Assembly (NCBI RefSeq): GCF_014352855.1
Contig: NZ_CP060697.1
Span: forward strand, 1,302,001-1,366,000
Reading direction: 5' to 3'
Source: Sphingomonas sabuli
Lineage (GTDB): Bacteria > Pseudomonadota > Alphaproteobacteria > Sphingomonadales > Sphingomonadaceae
DNA length: 64,000 nt
A program made the translations under genes and the position numbers. The notes under the pieces are model-generated. The model was not told the origin of the DNA and did no database searches. It saw nothing but the letters and a program-made list of their open reading frames with translations. Below are positions 24,444 to 36,354 of the stretch, piece after piece (the first letter of the stretch is position 1; each line of letters opens with the position of its first letter).

Positions 24444-24482
24444 GGGGCCCCGCCGTTTCCGGCGAGGCCCCCTCCCCCTTTT
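24444..24482. terminator. Bidirectional terminator between the PfkB kinase and the TonB-dependent receptor
   Basis: Stem GGGGCC-C-CGCCG with loop TTTC and CGGCG-A-GGCCCC (24444-24471), opposed C/A at the bulge. A T run (24478-24482) follows on the plus side, and AAAA precedes it on the left, so it can act for both convergent genes. Confidence 0.8.
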
Positions 24483-24491
24483 GTCCTGGGA

Positions 24492-27632
<3,141 letters not shown>

Positions 27633-27738
27633 GTCCTCCCAAGGCCCACAATTGGCAGGCCCTCCGCAGCGGAGGCTAATTCAGGTCGAAGGCGCGCGGA
27701 AGTTTAACCCACGAACGGCGTGCAAGAACGCAGAACGA

Positions 27739-27756
27739 TGCTGCAAAAATGCAACA
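27739..27756. promoter_or_regulatory. Imperfect palindrome upstream of the TonB-dependent receptor
   Basis: TGCTGCA-AAAA-TGCAACA is a near-perfect inverted repeat 107 bases upstream of the receptor start, inside the infC-receptor intergenic region (27633-27818). It could be an operator, but no promoter hexamers are clear around it. Confidence 0.3.
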
Positions 27757-27818
27757 GCCGTTGCTACCTTTCGATAGATTTCCGTAACGTCAGGGCCGGC
27801 GCAAGCGCCGTGCGCAAC

Positions 27819-28337
27819 CTATTTCGGCGCCAGTACCATCAGCATCTGGCGGCCTTCCATGCGCGGATGGGCCTCGATCTTGGCGACATCGGCGGTCTGT
27901 TCCTGGACCCGCCGAAGCACCGCCATGCCCAGTTCGCCGTGCGCCATCTCGCGGCCGCGGAAACGCATCGTGACCTTCACCTTGTCCCCGTCGTCCAGGA
28001 ACTCGAACACCTTCTTCATCTTGGTGTCGTAATCGTGGTCGTCGATGTTCGGACGCATCTTGATCTCCTTGATCTCCTGCGTCTTCTGCTTCTTGCGCGC
28101 CTCGTTGGCCTTTTTCTGCGCTTCGTATTTGAAGCGGCCGATATCGAGGAACTTGGCGACGGGCGGGTCAGCGTTGGGCGAAATCTCGACCAGGTCGAGC
28201 CCCACGTCCTGCGCCTGCTCGAAGGCTTCCCGGGTATACATAACGCCCAGATTTTCCCCGTTCTCGTCGATCACCCTGACCTTCTGGGACTGGATGAACT
28301 CATTGTAGCGGGGGCCGGTGAATTGCGGCGGCGCCAT
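27819..28337 (-). CDS. infC: Translation initiation factor IF-3
   Basis: A 172-residue protein. The N-terminal domain opens with RYNEFIQSQKVRVIDENGENLGV and contains ALDLVEISPNADPPV-like residues. The C-terminal domain contains IKEIKMRPNIDDHDYDTKMKKV and VTMRFRGREMAHGELG. It prevents subunit joining and checks start codons on the 30S subunit. IF-3 genes often start at AUU; here an ATG at 28337 gives a normal protein, so no unusual start is needed. It follows thrS on the same strand, 136 bases away. Confidence 0.95.
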   Translation of the reverse strand: MAPPQFTGPRYNEFIQSQKVRVIDENGENLGVMYTREAFEQAQDVGLDLVEISPNADPPVAKFLDIGRFKYEAQKKANEARKKQKTQEIKEIKMRPNIDDHDYDTKMKKVFEFLDDGDKVKVTMRFRGREMAHGELGMAVLRRVQEQTADVAKIEAHPRMEGRQMLMVLAPK

Positions 28338-28473
28338 CGAACGGCGCGGATAGGGCGGTGGTATAGCGGTGTCTCCGTGAGTCGTTTGTGCTGTCGGCGA
28401 CGTAAGCCTTCCGGCCGATCAATTAAAGGGCGGAGCGGCGTAAAGCGCCATTTTCCGGCGCTGCTGTGGCTTG

Positions 28474-30486
28474 CTAGGCGCGCAGGTCGGGCGGAACGAT
28501 CTCGGCGGCGATCAGCTCGACCGCTTCGTCGAGGCTCATCATCTTCTGGTGCTCGTCGCTGCCCAGCCGGCGGATCGCGACCGATCCTTCCTCCGCCTCG
28601 CGCTTGCCGACGACCAGCAGCAGCGGGACCTTGGCCAGCGAATGTTCGCGCACCTTGTAGTTGATCTTCTCGTTCCGGAGGTCCGTGTCGACGCGAATGC
28701 CGCGCGCTTCGAGCCGGGCCGCGACCTGCTGCGCATAATCGTCGGCATCGCTGACAATCGTCGCGACCACCGCCTGCACCGGCGCCAGCCAGAGCGGGAA
28801 CTTGCCAGCATAATGTTCGATCAGGATGCCGATGAACCGCTCGTAGGACCCGAAGATCGCGCGGTGGAGCATGACCGGCCGGTGCTTCTCGCCGTCCTCG
28901 CCGACGTAGGTCGCGTCAAGCCGTTCGGGCAGCACCCGGTCGCCCTGGATCGTGCCCACTTGCCAGGTGCGGCCGATGGCGTCGGTCAGATGCCATTCCA
29001 GCTTGGGCGCATAGAAAGCGCCTTCGCCCGGCAGTTCTTCCCAGCCGTAATCGTCGTTGGCCATGCCGGCCTCGGCGACGGCGTCGCGCAACTCCTGCTC
29101 GGCCTTGTCCCAGTCGCTGTCGTTGCCGAAGCGCTGGTCGGGGCGAAGCGCCAGCTTGACGTGATAGCTGAAGCCGAAGTCGCGATAGACCGCATCGGCC
29201 AGCTTGCAGAAGGCGCGCACCTCCTCGACCACCTGGGCTTCCGTGCAAAAGATGTGCGCGTCGTCCTGCGTGAACTGGCGCACGCGCATCAGCCCGTGCA
29301 GCGCCCCGTGCGGCTCGTTGCGGTGGCAACAGCCCATCTCGCCCAGCCGGATCGGCAGCTCGCGATAGCTGGTGATGCCCTGCTTGAAGACCAGCACATG
29401 AGCCGGGCAGTTCATCGGCTTGAGCGCCATCAGGTCGGCCGCGCCCGACAGAATCGGCGCCTCGTCGTCGACCGACGGGATTTCGTCGGGCACGACGAAC
29501 ATGTTCTCGCGATATTTGCCCCAGTGGCCGGACTGTTCCCACTGCCGGGCGTCCATCAGCTGCGGCGTCTTGATCTCCTGGTAGCCCGCGGCGTCCATCT
29601 TGCGCCGCATATAGGCTTCCAGCTCGCGCCAGATGCGATAGCCGTGCGGGTGCCAGAAGACGCTGCCGTGCGCTTCGGCCTGAAGGTGGAACAGGTCCAT
29701 CTCCTGCCCGATCTTGCGATGGTCGCGCTTGAGCGCTTCTTCCAGCCGGACAAGATGTTCGTCGAGCTGCTTCTTGTTGAGCCACGCCGTCCCGTAAATG
29801 CGGCTGAGCATCGGGTTCTTCGGGTCGCCGCGCCAATAGGCGCCGCTGACGCGGGTCAGCTTGAACGCACGCGGGTCGAGCTTGCCGGTCGAGGCCAGAT
29901 GGGGGCCGCGGCACAGGTCGATCCAGTCGGCCTCGCCCTTGCCCGTCTTGTACATGGTGATCGGCTCGTTCTCGGGCAGCTCCATCACCCACTCGGCCTT
30001 GAAGCTTTCGCCATGGTCGAGGAAGAACTGGCGCACCCGCTCGCGGTCCCACACTTCGCGGATCAACGGCTTGTCGGCCTCGATCACGCGGCGCATCTCG
30101 GCCTCGATTTCTGGCAGATCCTCTTCCGTGAACGGCCCGCGCTCCGCCGTCGGTGCGAAGTCGTAATAGAAGCCGTCGTCGGTCGACGGGCCGAAGGTGA
30201 TCTGCGTTCCCGGATACAAGTTCTGCACCGCCTCCGCGAGAACGTGGGCGAAGTCGTGACGCACCAGCTCCAGCGCAACCTTCTCGTCGCGGGACGTGAC
30301 CAGCGCGAGGTTCGCGTCCGCTTCGAACGGCCGCATGATATCCCGCAGCTCGCCATCGATGCGGGCAGCCAGCGCGGCCTTGGCCAGCCCCGGTCCGATC
30401 GCCGCGGCGATATCCGCGGGCGTCGAGCCTTCCGGCACTTCCCGGACCGATCCGTCCGGAAGCGAGATCTTGAACATCTGCGTCAT
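28474..30486 (-). CDS. thrS: Threonine-tRNA ligase
   Basis: A 670-residue class II synthetase. The N-terminal TGS domain is about 1-62 ([14 protein letters not shown]), followed by the second additional domain with [12 protein letters not shown] (editing site). The catalytic core has [11 protein letters not shown] (zinc Cys) and the class II motif region [15 protein letters not shown]. The C-terminal anticodon domain starts near [13 protein letters not shown]. All parts are full length. The thrS-infC order is common in bacteria. Confidence 0.97.
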   Translation of the reverse strand: MTQMFKISLPDGSVREVPEGSTPADIAAAIGPGLAKAALAARIDGELRDIMRPFEADANLALVTSRDEKVALELVRHDFAHVLAEAVQNLYPGTQITFGPSTDDGFYYDFAPTAERGPFTEEDLPEIEAEMRRVIEADKPLIREVWDRERVRQFFLDHGESFKAEWVMELPENEPITMYKTGKGEADWIDLCRGPHLASTGKLDPRAFKLTRVSGAYWRGDPKNPMLSRIYGTAWLNKKQLDEHLVRLEEALKRDHRKIGQEMDLFHLQAEAHGSVFWHPHGYRIWRELEAYMRRKMDAAGYQEIKTPQLMDARQWEQSGHWGKYRENMFVVPDEIPSVDDEAPILSGAADLMALKPMNCPAHVLVFKQGITSYRELPIRLGEMGCCHRNEPHGALHGLMRVRQFTQDDAHIFCTEAQVVEEVRAFCKLADAVYRDFGFSYHVKLALRPDQRFGNDSDWDKAEQELRDAVAEAGMANDDYGWEELPGEGAFYAPKLEWHLTDAIGRTWQVGTIQGDRVLPERLDATYVGEDGEKHRPVMLHRAIFGSYERFIGILIEHYAGKFPLWLAPVQAVVATIVSDADDYAQQVAARLEARGIRVDTDLRNEKINYKVREHSLAKVPLLLVVGKREAEEGSVAIRRLGSDEHQKMMSLDEAVELIAAEIVPPDLRA

Positions 30487-30545
30487 TGCCAGCGCATGTA
30501 GCGACGGGCGGCCTCGCGCTCAACTGGCGGGCGACGTCACCTTAG

Positions 30546-30563
30546 TGTCAACTTTCCTTGACA
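30546..30563. promoter_or_regulatory. Inverted repeat TGTCAA-N6-TTGACA between thrS and the XRE operon
   Basis: A perfect inverted repeat with the spacer CTTTCC. Its right half doubles as a consensus -35 (TTGACA) for the small operon at 30.6 kb, and its left half gives TTGACA on the other strand facing thrS. It is likely to hold a regulator or divergent promoters. Confidence 0.5.
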
Positions 30564-30579
30564 TCGGCGTCCTGCGTTA

Positions 30580-30595
30580 GTAAAGCTACCTTTAC
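30580..30595. promoter_or_regulatory. Inverted repeat GTAAAG-CTAC-CTTTAC, putative XRE operator
   Basis: A perfect six-base inverted repeat with a four-base spacer, 22 bases before the ATG at 30617 and overlapping the place of the -10. The size and symmetry fit the operator of a small XRE/Cro-type dimer, such as the one encoded at the end of this operon. Confidence 0.5.
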
Positions 30596-30616
30596 ATTGT
30601 GGAAAGGAACATTGTC

Positions 30617-30784
30617 ATGCCCATTCGTCATTCGATCCTCTGGGCGGCGCTGATCATCGCGGTTGCCGCCATTTCCGAAGCCGCCGGCCTTGGCAATGCG
30701 GTCCAGTGGGCGATCGTCGCCGGCCTGTCCGGAGCGGCCTTTGCCAGCCTGCCGCGTCGTGGCCGCACCTGCGGACAAGGCTAA
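30617..30784 (+). CDS. Small membrane protein of unknown function (XRE operon)
   Basis: A 55-residue protein with two hydrophobic stretches (ILWAALIIAVAAISEAAGLG and VQWAIVAGLSGAAFA) and a basic C terminus (RRGRTCGQG). The ATG at 30617 has AAGGA eight bases upstream. Its stop overlaps the next start (TAATG). I do not recognise a family. Confidence 0.6.
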   Translation: MPIRHSILWAALIIAVAAISEAAGLGNAVQWAIVAGLSGAAFASLPRRGRTCGQG

Positions 30785-31221
30785 TGGCGGTGGCGACCGA
30801 TCCGGCCTGCGCACCGCGGGCCAGCGCCCGACGCCGCTATTTCGTCCGTCTGGCCGCGCTCATGGCCTTCTATCTCGCGACCCTGTTCCTCGCGGAACAT
30901 CTGATCGAGGATCGCGGCGTCACCGGGCCGGCTGCTTACGTCCTGGCATTCATGCCGGGGTTAGCGGTTGCTGGCGTCTTCTGGGTCGTGGCGGCGCTGA
31001 TCGTCGAGGAAAAGGACGAGTATCTGCGCCTGCTCTATGTGCGCCAGACGCTGGTCGCGACCGGCTTCTCCATGACACTCGCCGCGATCTGGGGGTTCCT
31101 CGAAAACTACGGCCTTGCGGCCCACGTCGCCGCTTATTGGTGGCCGGTACTGTGGTGTTTCGGGATCGGGATCGGCGCCGTGTTCAACAAGCTGACGCTG
31201 GGCGATTGGGGGGTCAGATGA
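30784..31221 (+). CDS. Four-helix membrane protein of unknown function (XRE operon)
   Basis: A 145-residue protein with predicted helices near 22-40, 50-70, 88-105 and 115-130 and a charged loop EEKDEYLRLLYVRQTL. Such membrane proteins are commonly paired with a small XRE regulator in Gram-negative genomes. It overlaps the upstream gene (TAATG) and the downstream regulator (ATGA). Function unknown. Confidence 0.7.
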   Translation: MAVATDPACAPRASARRRYFVRLAALMAFYLATLFLAEHLIEDRGVTGPAAYVLAFMPGLAVAGVFWVVAALIVEEKDEYLRLLYVRQTLVATGFSMTLAAIWGFLENYGLAAHVAAYWWPVLWCFGIGIGAVFNKLTLGDWGVR

Positions 31222-31433
31222 ACAACCGCCTGCGGCTGCTTCGCGCCGAGCGCCAGTGGAGCCAGCAGGAACTTGCCGACCGGCTGGACGTGTCCCGCCA
31301 GAGCATCAATGCGATCGAAACCGGCAAGTACGATCCGTCGCTGCCGCTCGCCTTCCGCATCGCCGAGCTGTTCCAACTGACCATCGAGGACGTGTTCGAA
31401 TCGCCGTCGAGCCGCAGGTCCGGAGCGATCTAG
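31218..31433 (+). CDS. Small XRE-family transcriptional regulator
   Basis: A 71-residue protein made almost entirely of one HTH: RLRLLRAERQWSQQELADRL, then VSRQSINAIETGKYDPS, then LAFRIAELFQLTIEDVF. This YozG-like type lacks any sensor domain, so its membrane partners may supply the signal. It ends a three-gene overlapping operon and probably represses it through the inverted repeats upstream. Confidence 0.9.
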   Translation: MNNRLRLLRAERQWSQQELADRLDVSRQSINAIETGKYDPSLPLAFRIAELFQLTIEDVFESPSSRRSGAI

Positions 31434-31505
31434 CGCCCTCCTGCGCCATCCTCGCCCCACGCGGATGGTGCCCCAATGCGCGGCAATCGGCTATCGGCCA
31501 GCGTC

Positions 31506-32246
31506 ATGACCGAACCGCACTATCTCGACTTCGCCGGCACGCGCCTGGCCTATCGGTACCGCGATGGCGCGTCCCCGACGCTCGTTTTCCTGCCCGGCTA
31601 CGCGTCCGACATGGACGGGACCAAGGCGCTCGCGGTCGACGCTTTCGCCGAGGCGCGCGGCAACGCCATGCTGCGGTTCGATTATTCGGGCACCGGCTTG
31701 TCCGGCGGCCGGTTCGAAGACAGGACGCTGGGCGGCTGGCTCGACCAGTCGCTGGCGGTCATCGATGCCCTTACCGACGGGCCGCTGATCCTGATCGGTT
31801 CGTCGATGGGCGGGTGGCTCGCGCTCCTCATCGCGCGCCAGAGCCCCGAACGGGTTGTCGGACTGGTCGGAATCGCCGCCGCGCCGGACTTCACCGCCTG
31901 GGGCTATAGCGCCGAGGAAAAGGCCGCGTTGCGCGCGGACGGGCGGCTGGAACAGCCCAACCCCTACGGCGACGCGCCGCAGCTGACCACGCTCGGCTTC
32001 TGGCGGTCGGGCGAATCGCTGCGGCTGCTCGATGCGCCAATCCCGGTCGACTGCCCGGTGCGGCTGGTCCACGGCGATGCCGACGCGGACGTGCCGGTCG
32101 ACATCGCCAACCGGACCGTCCGGCAGCTGCGTTCAGCCGATGTCCAGCTGACCATCATCAAGGGCGGGGAGCACCGCTTGTCGCAGGGCCACGAGATCGC
32201 GGCGATCCTGCGCGTGCTGGCCGAAATCGTGGAGACGACCGAATGA
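31506..32246 (+). CDS. Alpha/beta hydrolase (ABHD10-like)
   Basis: A 246-residue serine hydrolase. The oxyanion loop is FLPGYASDMDG, the nucleophile elbow is IGSSMGG, the acid is in VHGDADADVP and the catalytic His lies in KGGEHRLSQ. The closest overall pattern is the ABHD10 group (thioesterase or depalmitoylase-like). The substrate is unknown. The stop overlaps the start of the TPR gene (ATGA). Confidence 0.85.
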   Translation: MTEPHYLDFAGTRLAYRYRDGASPTLVFLPGYASDMDGTKALAVDAFAEARGNAMLRFDYSGTGLSGGRFEDRTLGGWLDQSLAVIDALTDGPLILIGSSMGGWLALLIARQSPERVVGLVGIAAAPDFTAWGYSAEEKAALRADGRLEQPNPYGDAPQLTTLGFWRSGESLRLLDAPIPVDCPVRLVHGDADADVPVDIANRTVRQLRSADVQLTIIKGGEHRLSQGHEIAAILRVLAEIVETTE

Positions 32247-32926
32247 TCCTTGCCATCGCCGCCGCATTGGCGACCGCCCAGGCCGCGCCTTGCCCCGACG
32301 TCGTCACCGCCGAGGCCTTCGTCTGCCGCGCCATCCGCGCCAGCGCCGACCAGCAGCCCGAGGCCGCCGCCGAGGCGTTCGAACAGGCCGCGCAACAGGT
32401 CGACAGCGCCGACCCGCAATTCGCCCGGCTGCATGCCGCAGCCGGCAACATGTGGATCGCGGCGGAAAAGCCGAACAAGGCTGCGGTCGCGCTCGACAAG
32501 GCGCTCGCCGGGACCGGGCTGCAAGGAACGCAGCGCGGCGAAGCCCTGCTCGACCGCGCCCGCGCCGCGGAGGCCCAGAACGACCTGAAGACCGCTCGCG
32601 CCAAGGCCGACGAGGCCGCCCAGACGATCGCCGGCGACCCCTTCCTGTGGTATTTTTCGGCCGCGCTGGCGATCCGCGAGGGCGATCCAACGCGGGCCCG
32701 CGCAAGCATCGAAAAGGCGTTGACGATCACGCCCGCCGATCCGCTTATCCTGTTCGAGGCCGGCCACGTCGCGCAGTTCGGCGGCGATACCGTTGGCGCC
32801 CGCCATTACTGGCAACGGACGGTCGAACTGGACCCCAGCGGCGACGCCGGCAAGGCCGCCCGCGACGCGCTTAAGCTGCTTCCGGCAACGGTCACCGTGC
32901 AAAGCGAGGCAAGCGCGCCTAAGTAA
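32243..32926 (+). CDS. Secreted TPR-repeat protein
   Basis: A 227-residue protein with a short signal peptide (ILAIAAALATAQAAP), a Cys pair (PCPDVVTAEAFVCRA) and then alpha-helical TPR-like repeats, for example ARARASIEKALTITPADPLI and ARHYWQRTVELDPSG. It is probably a periplasmic scaffold. It is co-transcribed with the hydrolase upstream, and the glyoxalase genes follow after six bases. Confidence 0.75.
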   Translation: MILAIAAALATAQAAPCPDVVTAEAFVCRAIRASADQQPEAAAEAFEQAAQQVDSADPQFARLHAAAGNMWIAAEKPNKAAVALDKALAGTGLQGTQRGEALLDRARAAEAQNDLKTARAKADEAAQTIAGDPFLWYFSAALAIREGDPTRARASIEKALTITPADPLILFEAGHVAQFGGDTVGARHYWQRTVELDPSGDAGKAARDALKLLPATVTVQSEASAPK

Positions 32927-32932
32927 GGGCGT

Positions 32933-33346
32933 ATGCGCTATCTCCACACGATGATCCGGGTTTCGGACCCGCAAGCCACCGTCGACTTCTTCAAGCTGAT
33001 CGGCCTCGAAGAGCGCCGGCGCATGGACAATGAAGCCGGCAAGTACACGCTCATCTTCATGGGCGTTCCCGGCGAGAAGGCCGAAGTCGAACTGACTCAC
33101 AATTGGGGCGAGGACGGCTATGCCGGCGGCCGTAATTTCGGGCACCTCGCCTATCGCGTCGACGATATTTACGAGACTTGCCAGCGGCTGATGGACGCCG
33201 GGGTGACGATCAACCGGCCGCCGCGCGACGGGCACATGGCGTTCGTCCGTACGCCGGACAACATCTCCATCGAACTGCTGCAGGAAGGAGAATCGAAGCC
33301 GCCGGCCGAACCCTGGTCGTCGATGCCCAACACCGGCGAGTGGTGA
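32933..33346 (+). CDS. gloA: Glyoxalase I (lactoylglutathione lyase)
   Basis: A 137-residue VOC-fold metalloenzyme that converts the methylglyoxal-glutathione hemithioacetal to S-lactoylglutathione. It has the typical opening MRYLHTMIRVSDPQATVDFF, and its metal ligands are expected at H5, E53 (VELTHNWG), H71 (FGHLAYRVDD) and E113 (ISIELLQEG). The next gene, gloB, completes the pathway and overlaps its stop (TGATG). Confidence 0.9.
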   Translation: MRYLHTMIRVSDPQATVDFFKLIGLEERRRMDNEAGKYTLIFMGVPGEKAEVELTHNWGEDGYAGGRNFGHLAYRVDDIYETCQRLMDAGVTINRPPRDGHMAFVRTPDNISIELLQEGESKPPAEPWSSMPNTGEW

Positions 33347-34068
33347 TGCTGGACATCGTCGCCGTCCCGGCCTTTGCCGACAATTACCTGTGGCTGGTCC
33401 GCGACGGCGTCAGCGGCGAGACCGCCGTAGTCGATCCCGGCGACGCCGCGCCCGTGCTGGCGGAGGCGCACAATCGCGGCTGGACCATCGGCCAGGTGTG
33501 GAACACGCACTGGCACCCCGACCACACCGGCGGCAATCTGGCGGTCAAGTACGCCACGGGGGCGACCGTTTCCGGGCCGGACGGCGGGAAGATTCCCGGC
33601 ATCGACGTGGTTCTGCGCGATGGCGACGAGGTGCGGCTGGGCGACCATGTCGGCCGGGTCGTCGAAGTGCCCGGCCACACGCTCGACCATATCGCCTTGG
33701 TATTCGAGCGCGAAAAGGTGGCGTTCGTCGGCGACACGATGTTCGCCATGGGCTGCGGCCGGCTGTTCGAAGGCACGCCCGAACATATGTTCGCATCGCT
33801 GGCCAGACTTGCCGCCCTGCCCGAAGACACGCGGCTGTACTGCGCGCACGAATATACGCTGTCCAACGCCCGCTTCGCGGCACACGCGGAGCCCGGCAAT
33901 GACGCGATCGCCGAGCGGCTGGCCAAGATTGAAGCCATGCGCGAACGCGGCGAGATTACGGTGCCGACCACGGTCGCGCTGGAACGGGCGACCAACCCTT
34001 TCGTTCGCTCGACGGACCCGCAGCATTTCGCGCGGCTGCGGGCAGACAAAGACAGCTTCCGTTCATGA
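33346..34068 (+). CDS. gloB: Glyoxalase II (hydroxyacylglutathione hydrolase)
   Basis: A 240-residue metallo-beta-lactamase-fold hydrolase that releases lactate and glutathione. The metal motif is THWHPDHTGG. Further ligands are in VPGHTLDH, FVGDTMFAMGCGRLFEG and YCAHEYTLSN, the last two typical of GloB rather than generic hydrolases. The ATG at 33346 overlaps the gloA stop. Confidence 0.93.
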   Translation: MLDIVAVPAFADNYLWLVRDGVSGETAVVDPGDAAPVLAEAHNRGWTIGQVWNTHWHPDHTGGNLAVKYATGATVSGPDGGKIPGIDVVLRDGDEVRLGDHVGRVVEVPGHTLDHIALVFEREKVAFVGDTMFAMGCGRLFEGTPEHMFASLARLAALPEDTRLYCAHEYTLSNARFAAHAEPGNDAIAERLAKIEAMRERGEITVPTTVALERATNPFVRSTDPQHFARLRADKDSFRS

Positions 34069-34114
34069 CGGGGGCGTCACGGTATTGGCGAGTGGGCGAG
34101 TGTTGGAGGTTGCG

Positions 34115-34525
34115 ATGAAAGCAGTGTTTCTGGCCGTTCCTGTCCTGGTTGCCGCGGGCATCGTCGCTTGCGCCCCGGTGCCCCCGCCCGGTCCCAAGAC
34201 CGCCCAGGCGCAGGCCAAGCTCGACCGCTATCTCGCCGGCAAGGTCGCCGGCCCGCCGCAGACCTGCATCCAGCCCTATCAGGCTGGCGAAACGATCACG
34301 ATCGACGACAACACCATCCTGTTCAAGCGCGGCAGCACCATCTACCGCAACGACCCGCCGGGTGGGTGCAACGGCATGGGCTCCGGCTTCTACACGTTGG
34401 TCACCCGGTCGACCGGTTCGGGCCTGTGCAGCGGCGAAATCGCGACCGTCGCCGACGTGCGCAGCGGCGTGACGATGGGCAGCTGTCCGCTGGGTCAGTT
34501 CGTACCTTACAAGCCGGCGCCCTAA
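34115..34525 (+). CDS. Small lipoprotein of unknown function
   Basis: A 136-residue protein with lipoprotein signal FLAVPVLVAAGIVAC (Cys19) and a Pro-rich start to the mature part. Four further Cys (in QTCIQP, GGCNGM, GLCSGE and GSCPLG) suggest two disulfides. GGAGG lies seven bases upstream of the ATG. Its stop overlaps the convergent ligase stop by two to four bases. I know no family. Confidence 0.65.
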   Translation: MKAVFLAVPVLVAAGIVACAPVPPPGPKTAQAQAKLDRYLAGKVAGPPQTCIQPYQAGETITIDDNTILFKRGSTIYRNDPPGGCNGMGSGFYTLVTRSTGSGLCSGEIATVADVRSGVTMGSCPLGQFVPYKPAP

Positions 34526-36270
34526 CGGCCGAACAGGCCGTCGAGCCGTTCGCCGTACACGCCGCCGATAACATGGCGGCGGATCTTCATCGACGGCGTC
34601 AGCTGTTCGTTCTCGACCGTGAAAGGTTCGTCGGCGATCATGAACCGGCGGACCTTCTCGATCACCGAAATGTCCCGGTTCACCCGGTCGACCGCGGCTG
34701 ACAATCGTTCGCGCACGTCGGGCTTGCCAGCGATTTCGGGGTCGGGGACCAACAGGCCGACAAGGTGCGGCCGCCGGTCGCCATAGACCATCGCCTGCGC
34801 GATTTCGGGTTGCAGCGTCAGCATTCCCTCGATCCGCTGAGGCGCGACATTGTCGCCCTTGTCGTTGACGATGATGTCCTTTTTCCGGTCGGTGATGACG
34901 ATCCGGCCCTTGTCGTCGAAATGGCCGATGTCGCCCGTCGCCAGCCAGCCGTCGTCGCTGAGCACCCGCCGGGTTTCTTCCTCGTTGCGCCAATAGCCGT
35001 GCATCACCAGTTCGCCGCGAACCATGATCTCGCCGTCCGCGGCAATGCGCACCTCGGTATCCTTGAGCGGCGGGCCGACCGTTTCCAGCTTGATCCCCGT
35101 GCGCGGCCGGTTGGCGCTGATCACCGGCGCCGCTTCCGTCTGGCCATAGCCCTGGAGGAAGGTAATGCCGAGCGATTCGAAGAACAGCCCGACTTCGGGA
35201 TTGAGCGGCGCGCCGCCCGACACCCACGCCTTGGTCCGGCCACCGACCTTGGCCCGCACCTTCTTGCGCACCGTATGTTCGAGGATCGCGTTCATCGGCA
35301 GGTTCCACGGCCGGATCCGCCCGCGCGACCGTTCGCCGCCGATCGCCATCGCCCGGCGGAACAGATATTTGCCGACGTTGCCGCTGCCTTCCAGCGACTT
35401 GAGGATGCGGGTGCGCAGCATTTCGAACAGGCGCGGTACGACGATCATGATCGTCGGGCGCGTCTCTTCGATGTTCGACGCCAGCTTCTCCAGGCTTTCG
35501 GCATAATAGATTTGCGCGCCGAGCCCGATCGGGAACAGCTGGCCGCCGGTATGTTCGAGCGCATGGCTGGCCGGCAGGAAGGACAGGAACACCTCGTCCC
35601 CCCAGCCGAAGTCGGTGGAGATGATGTCCGCCGCGCCGGCGACATTGTGGAGCAGCGCGCCGTGGTGCTGCATCACCCCGCGCGGCGCGCCGCCGGTGCC
35701 GCTGGTGTAGATGATGCAGGCAAGGTCGGCGCGCTTCATCTGCGCGACCCGATCCTCGACCGCAGACAGGTCGCCGTAGCCATCCGCCAGCTTGGTCCAG
35801 CTATGGCATTTGACCCAGTCGGGCGACTGACCCATGCGGATGTCGCTGATCCCGATGACGTGATGGCAATCGGCCGATGTCAGCACGGCGGGGACCAGCG
35901 TCGCGGCCAGTTTCTGGTTGGAAACGATCACCGCCCGGGCGCCCGAATTGCCCAGCACATGCGCGTGATCGCGCGTGGTGTTGGTGGTGTAGGTCGGCAC
36001 GGTGACGCAGCCAGCGGCCATGATGGCAAGGTCCGAAATCAGCCATTCGGGCCGGTTCTCGCTGACCAGGCAGACGCGGTCGCCCGGTTCGAGGCCCATT
36101 TCGCGAAGCGCGGTGGCCAGCGCGACGACCTTGCGCCGGGCATCGGTCCAGCTGGTCGATTGCCACTTCTTGTCGACCTTGGCCCACAGGAACGGCGTGT
36201 CGCCCCGTTCGTCGGCCCGCGCGAAAAACATCTGCACGAGATTGTCGAAATGCTCGAGTTGCCTGGCCAT
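34522..36270 (-). CDS. Long-chain acyl-CoA ligase (AMP-forming)
   Basis: A 582-residue enzyme of the ANL superfamily that activates fatty acids as acyl-AMP and then acyl-CoA. The P-loop is IIYTSGTGGAPRGVMQHHGA, the core A5-type motif is FLQGYGQTEAAPVI and the hinge is WLATGDIGHFDDKGRIVITDRKKD. The FadD15/plant-like subgroup is suggested by RLFEMLRTRI. The ATG at 36270 has GGGAGGAC upstream. The open frame further upstream is antisense to ggt and is not part of the gene. Confidence 0.93.
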   Translation of the reverse strand: MARQLEHFDNLVQMFFARADERGDTPFLWAKVDKKWQSTSWTDARRKVVALATALREMGLEPGDRVCLVSENRPEWLISDLAIMAAGCVTVPTYTTNTTRDHAHVLGNSGARAVIVSNQKLAATLVPAVLTSADCHHVIGISDIRMGQSPDWVKCHSWTKLADGYGDLSAVEDRVAQMKRADLACIIYTSGTGGAPRGVMQHHGALLHNVAGAADIISTDFGWGDEVFLSFLPASHALEHTGGQLFPIGLGAQIYYAESLEKLASNIEETRPTIMIVVPRLFEMLRTRILKSLEGSGNVGKYLFRRAMAIGGERSRGRIRPWNLPMNAILEHTVRKKVRAKVGGRTKAWVSGGAPLNPEVGLFFESLGITFLQGYGQTEAAPVISANRPRTGIKLETVGPPLKDTEVRIAADGEIMVRGELVMHGYWRNEEETRRVLSDDGWLATGDIGHFDDKGRIVITDRKKDIIVNDKGDNVAPQRIEGMLTLQPEIAQAMVYGDRRPHLVGLLVPDPEIAGKPDVRERLSAAVDRVNRDISVIEKVRRFMIADEPFTVENEQLTPSMKIRRHVIGGVYGERLDGLFGR

Positions 36271-36354
36271 CCGTCCTCCCGGCCGGGCTTTTAGCCGATG
36301 CTGCGGCAAGTGCCAGCGTGGACGCACTTCGAACCATCGGTTAGTCCGCGCCCC

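Noticed and set aside
28338-28473. Possible riboswitch or leader between thrS and infC
   Set aside because: Only one six-base hairpin (AGCGCC/GGCGCT) near the thrS end is seen, which is better read as a weak terminator; no known leader motif.
28471-30501. A long plus-strand open frame opposite thrS
   Set aside because: Shadow of a well-conserved synthetase; no recognisable domain.
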